A stretch of DNA of 64,000 nucleotides from Archangium primigenium (GTDB lineage: Bacteria > Myxococcota > Myxococcia > Myxococcales > Myxococcaceae): assembly GCF_016904885.1 (NCBI RefSeq), contig NZ_JADWYI010000001.1, positions 5,084,001-5,148,000 on the forward strand, given 5' to 3'. Shown here in pieces: positions 44,149 to 53,343 of this stretch. Positions within the stretch are counted from its first letter, which is position 1; each line of letters opens with the position of its first letter. The position numbers were made by a program, and so were the translations under genes. The notes under the pieces were generated by a model, which saw only the letters and a program-made list of their open reading frames with translations, had not been told where the DNA came from and did not search any database.

Positions 44149-44922
44149 ATGAACAACGTGAACAACGCGCTGCTCTCCATGTACGCCTGGACGGAAACCG
44201 GTCTCGTGGCGGTGGCGGGCTTCTGCATCCAGGCGCCGCTCGTCCTCACCTGGCCCTTCGACCGGCGCAAGGTGGTGACCGGTCGGCTCTTCCGGCTCAT
44301 CGGCGCCACGGCCGCCCGGCTCAACCCCTTCTGGAAGTTCTCCGTGCACGGCAACCCCGTGGCGCCCGGGCCGCGCACCGTGGTGGTGAGCAACCACGAG
44401 TCCAACGCGGACTGCTTCCTCATCTCCTACCTGCCGTGGGAGATGAAGTGGCTGGGCAAGGACTCGCTCTTCAAGATTCCCGTGGTGGGCTGGAGCATGT
44501 GGCTCGCCGGGGACATCCCCGTGCGCCGGGGCGAGAAGGACTCCGCCCAGCAGGCCATGGCCCAGTGTGCCCGGTGGCTCGACAAGGGCATGCCCATCAT
44601 GATCTTCCCCGAGGGCACGCGCTCCAAGACGGACGAGCTCTTGCCCTTCAAGGACGGCGCCTTCCGCCTGGCCATCGAGACGGGCGCGGACGTGCTGCCC
44701 ATGGCGGTGAGCGGCACGCGCCGGGCCCTGCCCAAGCACTCGTGGCGCTTCGCCACCTCGCGCGGCATGGTGACGGTGGGCACGCCCATCTCCACGAAGG
44801 GCATGACGCTCGACGACGTGGGGCGGCTCAAGGACCTGGCGCGCGAGCAGATCCTCGCCCTGCGCGCCACCCTCAAGCCCCTCACCGGCGTGGAGGACGC
44901 GCCCACCGACGTGCCGACCTAG
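44149..44922 (+). CDS. plsC: 1-acyl-sn-glycerol-3-phosphate acyltransferase (PlsC)
   Basis: A 257-residue PlsC-type acyltransferase. It transfers an acyl group to lysophosphatidic acid in phospholipid synthesis. The catalytic NHESNAD (H-x4-D) and the substrate motif FPEGTRS are both present, with GDIPVRRGEKDS between them; the N-terminal 30 residues include a membrane segment. It starts 18 bp after xthA. Convergent with the universal stress gene, 4 bp away. Confidence 0.9.
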   Translation: MNNVNNALLSMYAWTETGLVAVAGFCIQAPLVLTWPFDRRKVVTGRLFRLIGATAARLNPFWKFSVHGNPVAPGPRTVVVSNHESNADCFLISYLPWEMKWLGKDSLFKIPVVGWSMWLAGDIPVRRGEKDSAQQAMAQCARWLDKGMPIMIFPEGTRSKTDELLPFKDGAFRLAIETGADVLPMAVSGTRRALPKHSWRFATSRGMVTVGTPISTKGMTLDDVGRLKDLAREQILALRATLKPLTGVEDAPTDVPT

Positions 44923-44926
44923 CCGC

Positions 44927-45391
44927 CTAGGCGTCCTTCGCCTCGGGCACCCGCAGGGTGAGCACCGGGCAGTGCGCCCGGGAGATGACCTTGTGGGCCA
45001 CGCTGCCCATGAGCAGGCGCGGCAGCCCGCGGCGGCCGTGCGTGCCCATGACGATGAGGTTGAAGCCCCCCGACTCCGCCACGCGGAGGACCGCCGAGGC
45101 GGGCTCGCCCACCTCCATGCGCTGGGTGACGGCGCCCGCGCCATGGATGCCGCCCACGAACTTGCGCAGGGACTCGCGCGCCGTCTCCAGCGCCATCTTC
45201 TCCAGCGGCTGGGGGTTCCAGCCCGGCGCGGCCACGAGGAGATCCGGCGCCACGTACTGGGGCGGCTCCCACGCGTGCATCACCTCGATGGCGGCGTTGA
45301 AGGGCCGGGCGAGCGTGACCGCGTAGTCGACGATGGCCTGGGAGCCCTCCATCAGGTCCACGGGGACGAGGATGCGGGATGGCGCGGTCAT
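44927..45391 (-). CDS. universal stress protein
   Basis: A 154-residue UspA-type protein. The fold ends with the ATP-binding motif G-x2-G-x9-G-S in GTHGRRGLPRLLMGSVA, so it is in the ATP-binding subgroup. Such proteins help cells survive stress. The ATG at 45391 has GGAGGG upstream. Confidence 0.9.
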   Translation of the reverse strand: MTAPSRILVPVDLMEGSQAIVDYAVTLARPFNAAIEVMHAWEPPQYVAPDLLVAAPGWNPQPLEKMALETARESLRKFVGGIHGAGAVTQRMEVGEPASAVLRVAESGGFNLIVMGTHGRRGLPRLLMGSVAHKVISRAHCPVLTLRVPEAKDA

Positions 45392-45576
45392 GGGACCCTC
45401 CAGGTGGGCCCGGACTCCAGGAGCGGAGGGGGCACTCCTTGTGGTTTCGGGATGACGCCCAGTCCCGGCAAGGCCGCCGCCCGCTCCTCGTCTGGAGGGC
45501 GAGGGGCCGGGCGAGCCATGCGCCTGGGCCGGGGGTGACTACTTTTTCGGTTCACGCTCCACAGTGGAGGAGTTCC

Positions 45577-46461
45577 ATGCGTCCGCCCATCGATTCCGGC
45601 ACCGTGCTCATCACGGGGGCCTCCTCGGGCGTTGGCCGGGAGATCGCCCGCCAACTCGCCTACCGGGCCCGGACGTTGGTGCTGGTGGCCCGGAGCGCGG
45701 AGCGTCTGGAGACACTGCGCGACGAGCTCTTCGCGCGCAACCCCACGCTCGGCGTGGTGGTGGAGCAGTGTGACCTGGCCCAGCCCGAGGACGTGGACGC
45801 GCTGCTCGACTCCCTGCGCCGCAACCTCATCCACGTGGACGTGCTGGTGAACTGCGCGGGCCTGGGGGACTACGGCTTGTACGAGCGCGAGAGCTGGTCG
45901 CGCATCCACCAGATGATGCGGGTGAACCTGACGGCGCCCCTGCTGCTCGCCCATCGGCTCGTGCGGGGCATGGTGGAGCGCAAGCGCGGCGGCATCCTCA
46001 CGGTGGGCGCCGCGGGCAGCAACTCGTTCGCGCCAGGCATGGCCGTCTATTGCGCCACCCGCCGCTTCCTGGACGGCTTCACCGAGTCCTTGCGGCTGGA
46101 GCTCTTGGGCACCGGGGTGGTGGTGACGCAGGTGTCGCCCGGCGCGGTGGACACCCGCGTGGACGAGCAGGCGGGCGCGGAGGACCAGGTGGCGCCGCCG
46201 CCCGCGTGGATGCGCATCTCCGCGGCGCGCTGTGCCTTCGAGGCCATCGCGGCCTTCGAGCGGGGGCTGCCCCGGGTGCATCCGGGCTTGATGCACCGGT
46301 GGATGACGCGACTGAGCGCCATTCTGCCCCGGCGGGTGCGGCGGGCGTCGGGACTGGGAGCGGCGCGGCGGCTGCGGCACGGCGCGCCGGAGCTGGAGCC
46401 CTCCCTCCACCCCCAGCCGACCCTGGACCTGGCGTTCGCCCCCGTGCCCGAGGCGCGCTGA
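45577..46461 (+). CDS. short-chain dehydrogenase with altered catalytic residues
   Basis: A 294-residue SDR. The cofactor motif TGASSGVG and VNCAG are intact, and Tyr158 is present. However, the lysine of the YxxxK motif is Arg162 (YCATR), and the catalytic Ser 13 residues before the Tyr is Ala145. The enzyme may therefore be inactive or use a different mechanism. The last 65 residues are an Arg/Pro-rich extension. The ATG at 45577 has GGAGGAG upstream. Confidence 0.82.
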   Translation: MRPPIDSGTVLITGASSGVGREIARQLAYRARTLVLVARSAERLETLRDELFARNPTLGVVVEQCDLAQPEDVDALLDSLRRNLIHVDVLVNCAGLGDYGLYERESWSRIHQMMRVNLTAPLLLAHRLVRGMVERKRGGILTVGAAGSNSFAPGMAVYCATRRFLDGFTESLRLELLGTGVVVTQVSPGAVDTRVDEQAGAEDQVAPPPAWMRISAARCAFEAIAAFERGLPRVHPGLMHRWMTRLSAILPRRVRRASGLGAARRLRHGAPELEPSLHPQPTLDLAFAPVPEAR

Positions 46462-46468
46462 GCGGGCG

Positions 46469-47239
46469 TCAGCCGGGGAGGGGCTCGAAGGACACCACGC
46501 TCGGGGAGAGCGCGGGGATCTCCAGCTCCCGGGACAGCCGCTCCATGCGCTTGCGGAACACGGGTTCGGCGGGAAGCCGCCGCCGGGCGCCCACGAGGAT
46601 GCGGTTGCCCGTCTCCGGCGTGCCGCGCAAGAGCACCCCTCCAGGGAAGACCCGCGCGAAGGCCGCGATGCGCGCCTCCAGTGAGCGGGGCCGCTCCAAG
46701 GCGATGTTGAGCACCACGACCCCGTCGGTGTGGAGCCGGGCACGCACCAGTTCCAGGAACGTCTCCTCCTTGAGGTGCGCGGGGGTGCCCTCGTCCAGGA
46801 AGGCGTCGAGGAAGATGAGATCGTAGGGCGGCTCGCGGCGCTGGATGTAGCGCCCGCCATCCTCCACGTGGATGCGCAGCCGGGAGTCCGGACGCACCCC
46901 GAAGAAGCGCCGGGCCACCTCCACCACCACGGGGTTGAGCTCCACCACGTCCACCCGGATGCGCGGCAGCCGGCGGTGCAGCATCAGCGGAAAGGCCCCG
47001 CCGCCCAGTCCCACCACGAGTGCGCGCTCTCGACGCCGGGTGAAGGCGAGGCCCGAGGCCGCCACGCGCACGTAGTTCGTGGAGACCGCCAGGGGATCGC
47101 TTTTGAGGAAGGCGCTCTGCAGCGTGCCCTCGACGCTGTCGAAGCGCAGCGAGCGCTGGTCGCCTTCGTCCACCACGTAGATGGTCCCAAACGGGGAGGG
47201 CGCCTCGTGCACCACGCGGGGCTTCCTGGACTCGGCCAT
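46469..47239 (-). CDS. spermidine-synthase-like methyltransferase-fold protein
   Basis: A 256-residue protein with the spermidine synthase/Rossmann methyltransferase fold: GLGGGAFPL (nucleotide loop), VVELNP (the acidic residue that binds the ribose), the HVEDGGRY segment and FLDAFLDEGTPAHL. Many such stand-alone proteins lack proven polyamine activity. The ATG at 47239 is separated from the divergent giant operon by 89 bp containing a run of A. Confidence 0.8.
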   Translation of the reverse strand: MAESRKPRVVHEAPSPFGTIYVVDEGDQRSLRFDSVEGTLQSAFLKSDPLAVSTNYVRVAASGLAFTRRRERALVVGLGGGAFPLMLHRRLPRIRVDVVELNPVVVEVARRFFGVRPDSRLRIHVEDGGRYIQRREPPYDLIFLDAFLDEGTPAHLKEETFLELVRARLHTDGVVVLNIALERPRSLEARIAAFARVFPGGVLLRGTPETGNRILVGARRRLPAEPVFRKRMERLSRELEIPALSPSVVSFEPLPG

Positions 47240-47328
47240 CGAGATGCGGCCCTAGCGTAAAAAAAGGTTCACGGCAAGTCAGTGAATTGCTGATTGGGGC
47301 TTCAAGCGAGTGACGCCTAGATGCCACC

Positions 47329-50300
47329 ATGGCAACCACTCCGAGGCGAGGCTTCCTCCAGGTCCCCCTGCGGCTGCAAGCGCTGTGTCTGGACACGGAA
47401 CAGACCGTGGTCCGGGCGCTGGCGGACTACCGCAGGCTGCCGTCGCGACACGACAAGGGCGACGTCGACGATCAACCCAACCTCAGCGGCGCCATCCTCA
47501 CCCCGCCCTTCACGCGCGACCTGCCCCTGCCCGCGGGCATCCACCTGCACTGGATGCTGCCCCAGGCGCTCACGCGCGGCGAGAGCGACGCCTCCGGCAT
47601 CCGCTTTCCCCAGGTGCCCAACCGCTGGCTCATCCTGCGCTCCGGGGGCGACCAGCCCGAGCGCCAGTGGGTGGTGGAGAGCGACTACCTCTACCCGGAG
47701 GGCCATGGCGACGAATGGGAGGAGCAGGGCAAGGGCGAGGGCGACATCCCCGTCAACGTCATGGTGGTGCCGGACCCCGCGCCGGGCCCCGGCCTGCGCT
47801 ACCGCTTCCTTGGCCGGGCCCTGCCCCTGGCGGACTGGCGCGCCGCCCGGAGCCAGCCGGGCGCCGAGTACCTCGCGGACCTCACCGCCGCGGGCCCCGA
47901 GCCCCGGCTCAACGCGTTGGATCCGGTGCGCGCCACCTTCGCGTCCTTCTACCCCAACTGCCGCACCGTCTTCGGCTTGCACGACGCGGACTTCGCCACC
48001 GCCTCGCCTCCGCCCGGCCTGCGCTATGACGTGCTCGGGTGGTACACCGATGCCTCGCGTGACTGCCTGGTGCCGTTCCTGGACGGGGACCCGGACGCCG
48101 AGACGCTGCGGCTGAAGCTGGACGAAGAGCTCCAGTGGACGCTGCCCGAGGGCGACGCGGTGCCCGCGGCGAGCCTCTTCCACGCACGGCTCACCTTCGC
48201 GGCCGGGACACGCTCGGCGGTCAACCGGGTGGCGGCGCTGGACAAACCGCTGCTCGCGGTGGGCCAGACGGAGTCGGAGGCCCTGGCGGCGCTGATGGCG
48301 CACCGCCGCGCGCCCGAGACGAACGAGCAGGCACGCGCCGTGCGCCGTCAGGTGGAGGAGCAGCTCGAGGCGCTGCAGCTCACCGAGCGCCTGGAGGGGC
48401 TCACCCTGGATCTGGACGCGCGGCTGCTCGAGTCGCGGCATGAGCGGGGCTTCGTCTCGCACACGGCCGGCCCGCGCTGGGCGCTCAAGCCCCAGTCGGA
48501 CGAGTCCCAGGACGTCTTCGCCTCGATGCGCCGCCGCGCCCCGCGCAAGGCGCGCGCCACGGGCCTGCCCCCGGCGTGGATGGGCCAGCTCCAGACGCTC
48601 AACACGTGCCAGGAGGCCTACCAGCGGGCGGGCGACGAGCTCGAGGCGCTGCGCCAGCGCATGTACACCGCCTGGTACGACGCGATGGAGCGGCACGAGA
48701 ACGTCAACTCGTCCTTCTTCGAGGAGTACGTCGTCCCGGTGCGCCAGCGGCTCACGAGCCGGGGCGTGCTCGACCTGGGCGAGGGCGACGTCACGCTCGC
48801 GCCGGTGTCCTTCACGGTCGTCACGCGCGAGAGCGACTTCTTCTCCACCTACGTGGAGGTCATCGACGCGGGAGCGCCCTTCGAGCTGTCGGACGTGGAC
48901 GCCGACTCGTACTGGACGTGGGCGGTGGAGTTCCCCAACTGCCTGGGCCGTGAGCTGTCCGCCCAGCACACCGTCAAGGTGCTGAAGAAGGGCGAGGCCT
49001 GGGAGATCCACGACGGGGGGGGGGTCTACCCCGTGCGCGCGAGCGCCGAGGGCCTGGTGCTGGAGATTCCCGTGCTGGCCACGAGCCTCGCCTCGCGGCT
49101 GGCCGAGGCGCTGCGGGCCCTGCGCGACTCGGTGGCGGCCTACAACGCCACCGCCGAGGGAGCCGCCGCGCCCTACCAGCTCCACGGCCTGCCCGCGGCG
49201 CCCTACTGGGAGCCCTCCGAGCCCGTGCTGCTCTTGTCCGGCCCCGCCGCGCGGAGCGACCTGTGGGGGGACCTCGCGTCGGCCACCTCCGCGCCGCGCC
49301 AGCTCGTGGGCCAGCATGTGGACCTGTCCCTGGACCTCGCGGCCCTGCCCGACGCCACGCTCTCCGCGGTGCGCACCCACCTGTCGGGCCTCACGTCCGA
49401 GGGAGACGTCTGGAGCCAGGCGCCGTGGAGCCCGTTCCTGATGAACTGGTACTTCATCGTGTCGCCCGCCGGCCGGAAAGACAACGGCGACTACGACCCG
49501 GGGCTGCTCCAGCGCCATTACCAGTTGGACACCCGGGCGGTGGACCAGCGGCTCCAGGGCGGACACGAACAGGACTTCGCCCAGGAGGGCAGCGTCTACA
49601 GCGGCGTGAGCCTGCTCACCCCGGGCGTGACGCTCGAGGTGCGCGGTCGGCTCCAGCGCTACCTCGCCCAGGAGGTGCTCGAGGACTACTACGCCGAGAA
49701 GAACGTCCCGGGCGAGGCCCAGCACGAGGGCTACCTCGCCGAGCACTTCGACGCCCTGCTCACCTGGTACCAGGAGCGCCAGGGCGGAGCGCCGGACACG
49801 AGCGACCCCGTGTTCACCGCGCTCTGGACCTACGGCGAGCTGCGCTCCACGCCGTGCCTCGCGCAGTCGCTCGGCAACTTCAACCAGGTGCTGATGCTGC
49901 GCGAGCCCACGCTCCAGCTCAAGATCAGCGACCCCCTGGCCGCCCGCGACACCGAGCAGTTCTTCTACACGGAGGCGGTGCGCGACGCGATGGGCCCCGC
50001 CGTGCAGCAGCGCCCCCTCACGCTCGACATCTTCAACCCCCTGCGCACCGGGGCTCTCTCGCTCACCGGCCTGTGGCTCGTGGACACCTTCGGGCAGGTG
50101 AAGGAGGTCGTCGACCTGGAGACGCCGGAGGACACGCGCGTCATCACCACCGAGGACCTGGTGCCGCCGGACAACACCCCGCAGTACCACATGCTCCTGC
50201 CGCCCCGGCTCGCCCAGCCCGCGCGCCTGCGCTTCGACTTCCTGCCCGCCAAGGATGTGCAGTTCATGCTCGCCACCGAGCACCCGGACACCAACCCCGT

Positions 50301-51273
50301 GTGCGGCTGGCTGCTCGTGAACAACCAGGACCGCGCGCTCGCCGTGTACGACCAGACGGGACGAGCACTGGGCTCCATCGACCAGGGCGGCACCTGGCGC
50401 ACGGCGCCGGGGACCCGCGCCGCGGTGCGCACGAGCGCCCAGGGCCTGCCCGAGTTCGCCAACCCCCACCTGCAACAGGTGGTGCGGCACGTGCTCGCCC
50501 AGGGGGAGACGTTCCTGAGCGCCTTCCTGTCCACCCAGCGCACCGCCCTGGAGACCATCGACCCGGCCTCCTACGCGGAGCATCCGAGCCGCGCGTTGCT
50601 CATGACCCGCCCGGTGGCCGTGGTGCGCGCCGCGATCACCCTGGAGCTCCAGGGCCCGCCCGCGTTGGATCCCAATGCCATCGCCCGGGGCCAGGACACC
50701 ACGCGCGGCGTGGAGAAGGTAAAGGTCCCCATCCGCCTGGGAGAGTTCGGCCAACTGGACGACGGGCTCGTGGGCTACTGGCGCGAGAGCCCGGACAGCG
50801 CCGGGGGCTACACCTACGCGAACGAGGGCACGTTCTTCTCGCCGCAGATGCGCTTGGGCGTCCACCCGCGCATCAAGACCTACAGTGACGAGTCCCTGCT
50901 CATGCTCCGCACCGCCGCGGATCCGGCCCAGCACGTGACGATGCTGCTCGACCCGCGCGGCCAGGTGCACGCCACCACGGGCGTGCTGCCGAGCGAGCAA
51001 CTGCGCGTGCTGCCCGAGTTCTACGCCCAGGCGCTCGCGGACCTGGAGGTGAGCTTCCTCACCGCGCCCCTGCTCACGGACCGCAAGACGCTGCGGCTGC
51101 CGGTGCCCGAGGAGCCCGGCCTCACCTGGTCCTGGACGACGCGCCAGCCCGACGGGGCCTGGGCCGAGACGGACAAGCTCGATCCCGTGAACCCGCGCGC
51201 CGCCTTCTCCGCGACCCAAGAGGTGCGCGAGGGCTGGCTGATGCTGCGCCGCTCGGAAGAGTCCGGCTCCTGA
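47329..51273 (+). CDS. giant hypothetical protein A (1314 aa), first gene of a four-gene operon
   Basis: A 1314-residue protein I cannot assign to a named family. The N-terminal 230 residues contain PAGIHLHWMLPQAL, VPNRWLILR and WVVESDYLYPEG, motifs I recall in large uncharacterised proteins of actinobacteria, myxobacteria and fungi. It has no signal peptide, membrane segment or enzyme motif. The middle (about 320-380 and 540-600) is helical; other parts are mixed alpha/beta. The ATG follows an 89-bp divergent region. The next gene starts 25 bp after its stop. Probably a structural component of a complex made by the operon. Confidence 0.75.
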   Translation: MATTPRRGFLQVPLRLQALCLDTEQTVVRALADYRRLPSRHDKGDVDDQPNLSGAILTPPFTRDLPLPAGIHLHWMLPQALTRGESDASGIRFPQVPNRWLILRSGGDQPERQWVVESDYLYPEGHGDEWEEQGKGEGDIPVNVMVVPDPAPGPGLRYRFLGRALPLADWRAARSQPGAEYLADLTAAGPEPRLNALDPVRATFASFYPNCRTVFGLHDADFATASPPPGLRYDVLGWYTDASRDCLVPFLDGDPDAETLRLKLDEELQWTLPEGDAVPAASLFHARLTFAAGTRSAVNRVAALDKPLLAVGQTESEALAALMAHRRAPETNEQARAVRRQVEEQLEALQLTERLEGLTLDLDARLLESRHERGFVSHTAGPRWALKPQSDESQDVFASMRRRAPRKARATGLPPAWMGQLQTLNTCQEAYQRAGDELEALRQRMYTAWYDAMERHENVNSSFFEEYVVPVRQRLTSRGVLDLGEGDVTLAPVSFTVVTRESDFFSTYVEVIDAGAPFELSDVDADSYWTWAVEFPNCLGRELSAQHTVKVLKKGEAWEIHDGGGVYPVRASAEGLVLEIPVLATSLASRLAEALRALRDSVAAYNATAEGAAAPYQLHGLPAAPYWEPSEPVLLLSGPAARSDLWGDLASATSAPRQLVGQHVDLSLDLAALPDATLSAVRTHLSGLTSEGDVWSQAPWSPFLMNWYFIVSPAGRKDNGDYDPGLLQRHYQLDTRAVDQRLQGGHEQDFAQEGSVYSGVSLLTPGVTLEVRGRLQRYLAQEVLEDYYAEKNVPGEAQHEGYLAEHFDALLTWYQERQGGAPDTSDPVFTALWTYGELRSTPCLAQSLGNFNQVLMLREPTLQLKISDPLAARDTEQFFYTEAVRDAMGPAVQQRPLTLDIFNPLRTGALSLTGLWLVDTFGQVKEVVDLETPEDTRVITTEDLVPPDNTPQYHMLLPPRLAQPARLRFDFLPAKDVQFMLATEHPDTNPVCGWLLVNNQDRALAVYDQTGRALGSIDQGGTWRTAPGTRAAVRTSAQGLPEFANPHLQQVVRHVLAQGETFLSAFLSTQRTALETIDPASYAEHPSRALLMTRPVAVVRAAITLELQGPPALDPNAIARGQDTTRGVEKVKVPIRLGEFGQLDDGLVGYWRESPDSAGGYTYANEGTFFSPQMRLGVHPRIKTYSDESLLMLRTAADPAQHVTMLLDPRGQVHATTGVLPSEQLRVLPEFYAQALADLEVSFLTAPLLTDRKTLRLPVPEEPGLTWSWTTRQPDGAWAETDKLDPVNPRAAFSATQEVREGWLMLRRSEESGS

Positions 51274-51298
51274 ACAGACACGACTGGAGATAACGCCC

Positions 51299-53332
51299 AT
51301 GGCCGACACCACCGCCGACAAGAAGAAGCCGTTTGGTTTTGAAGTCAATTACGAGCTGTTCAACACGCGCGGGGAGCGGCTGCGCGAGCGGTTGCTCATC
51401 GAGAACCCGGGCGCGGCGCAGGTGCTGATGCTGGGCATCGTCAACGCCCTGGTGAAGGAGAACGAGCGCATCACCTTGAATCCGCGCGAGCAGGCGGATT
51501 CCACCAACCACCACTTCCGCCTGCGCTTCGCCGCGAACACCCTGGCGCGGCGCTCGGTGGGCGTGGAGGGCGAGGATTGGGTCTCGTCCCGCGTGGACAA
51601 CTCGGACGGGTCCACGGAGATCTTCCTGTCCTGGCGCAGCCCGGCGGTGACCCTCCAACCCGGGGAGTGGCTCTCCGTGGGGCTCAAGGGCGTGTCGGCC
51701 CAGCCCGAGGCGGGCGCCCAGGTGGTGATGGAGCTCAAGTGGCCCAAGCCCACGATCGAGAAGGACCCGACCGCGGCCCTCACCATCGAGCTGAACGGCC
51801 CGGGACAGGGAGGGGAGTACGAGCTGGAAGCCCAGAGGCCGCTCGGGACGCTCAACCGCCAGGGCCGGCCGGACAACCCCCTGCGCGTGGGCTTCGTGGG
51901 GAACAATCAGGTGCTCAACGTGGACAACGCGCAGGGCACGCTGCGCCTGCGGTTGAGCAACGAGGCGCCCGTCGGCAGCCAGGAGGGCACGCTGCGCTTC
52001 ATGTACGACACGAATTCGCTCACGCGCACCTCGCGCCTGGTGGTGGCGCTGCCAGTGGGCACGGTGGCGGATGCGCCATGGGCCCTGGGCACCGAGCAGC
52101 AGGTCAAGGACATCACCTTCTCCACGCTCCCGGACTGGAGCCGCTCGGCCGCCACGCTCAGCGCGGACAAGACCCGGTTGGAGTGGACCTTCACCCCCAC
52201 CAAGGAGGTGACACTGGCGCCCCGGGCGGCGTGGGAGCTTCAATTGGGCAAGCTGGTGACCCAACACCCCGATGGTCCGACGGAACTCGTGGTGCGCTGC
52301 GAGAACGTGCCCGGGTATTGGGATGGCGAGCGGGTGTGTGTCATTGAAAAGGCGCCGCTGGTGTTTGGCCAGAAAGTGGACGCGAGCCACGACTACTCGG
52401 GCCATGTGGGTGTTGGAAATCCCAACCCCACGGTTCGCTTCTACCTGCAGGGCGGACACCTGCGGGCGAACAACGCGGACATCCAACACGAAAAGTCTTT
52501 TGTCTTCCGCTCGGACATGGCCAAGACCGGTGACTTCGATGCTGCCAGGTTCCTCAAGCACGACGAAACCACGCCGTTGATGGCGTTGCGCAGCAATGGG
52601 CGGCTCGAACTCAGCACGACTGAAAATGGGGATGGGTTCATTCACTCGTCGAGGGCCTCGTCAGTGCGTCTGGGCACGCGAATCGACGGAAGTGGGGCAT
52701 GGTTTGGAGCTTTATCGAACGACTCCCTTAAATTCTTCACCAACGGCGGCATCGTCCTGATGACGCTGGCTAAAGATGGGCTCGTGTCTATCCGTGAGCG
52801 CATCAAGGACAAGACGGGCTGGCTCGTCCCCGTGGGCACCATTGTCTGCTTCGGAGGTGACACGGCCCCCGAGGGCTGGCTGAAGTGCGATGGACGCATC
52901 TACAAGCGTGCCGATTACGCGGACCTCTACGCGGTGGTCAAAGACCATTACAAGACCGACGGAGACAATCCACTGCCTGGCGCGACGGAGTTCCGGGTCC
53001 CCACACTCCAGGGACGAGTGCCAGTAGGGTTTCAACCGACTGCATTTCCCCTGGGCGCCATGGCTGGTGCAATGATGCATAAGTTGGAAGTTTCGGAAAT
53101 GCCACATCACACTCATGGCGTGTTGGACGACGGGCATTTCCATCAGTTCACCGCCACAAACGCCGAGGGCCGTGGTGGAAGTGTGGTGCCCAACCGAGAT
53201 GCGGATAATGGGATTGTTTGGCACTCTACGGATAGTGTGAAGACGGGAGTCAGAGTGGAGGGAGCGGGCGGTAACGTTGCTCACAACAACATGCAGCCCT
53301 ATACGGTCGTCAATTTCATCATCAAGTACTGA
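51299..53332 (+). CDS. large protein B with C-terminal phage-tail-collar (Mdp-like) domain
   Basis: A 677-residue protein. The C-terminal 180 residues match the phage tail collar/microcystin-dependent-protein type: VGTIVCFGGDTAPEGWLKCD, then VPTLQGRVPVGF, His-rich PHHTHG and DGHFH motifs, and an ending NMQPYTVVNFIIKY. The N-terminal 500 residues are beta-rich. Base composition falls in the 3' third (28 of 60 bases G or C at 52681-52740), so the collar module may be a separate acquisition. The gene starts 25 bp after protein A and the next begins 11 bp after it. GGAG precedes the ATG. Tail-collar domains occur in fibre-tip proteins and in adhesins. Confidence 0.85.
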   Translation: MADTTADKKKPFGFEVNYELFNTRGERLRERLLIENPGAAQVLMLGIVNALVKENERITLNPREQADSTNHHFRLRFAANTLARRSVGVEGEDWVSSRVDNSDGSTEIFLSWRSPAVTLQPGEWLSVGLKGVSAQPEAGAQVVMELKWPKPTIEKDPTAALTIELNGPGQGGEYELEAQRPLGTLNRQGRPDNPLRVGFVGNNQVLNVDNAQGTLRLRLSNEAPVGSQEGTLRFMYDTNSLTRTSRLVVALPVGTVADAPWALGTEQQVKDITFSTLPDWSRSAATLSADKTRLEWTFTPTKEVTLAPRAAWELQLGKLVTQHPDGPTELVVRCENVPGYWDGERVCVIEKAPLVFGQKVDASHDYSGHVGVGNPNPTVRFYLQGGHLRANNADIQHEKSFVFRSDMAKTGDFDAARFLKHDETTPLMALRSNGRLELSTTENGDGFIHSSRASSVRLGTRIDGSGAWFGALSNDSLKFFTNGGIVLMTLAKDGLVSIRERIKDKTGWLVPVGTIVCFGGDTAPEGWLKCDGRIYKRADYADLYAVVKDHYKTDGDNPLPGATEFRVPTLQGRVPVGFQPTAFPLGAMAGAMMHKLEVSEMPHHTHGVLDDGHFHQFTATNAEGRGGSVVPNRDADNGIVWHSTDSVKTGVRVEGAGGNVAHNNMQPYTVVNFIIKY

Positions 53333-53343
53333 CCAGGGACGTC

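Noticed and set aside
47317-51348. A 1343-residue open frame antisense to giant protein A
   Set aside because: It is a product of the strong third-position GC bias of gene A; its residues are mostly Arg, Gly, Val, Leu and His with no motif or signal.
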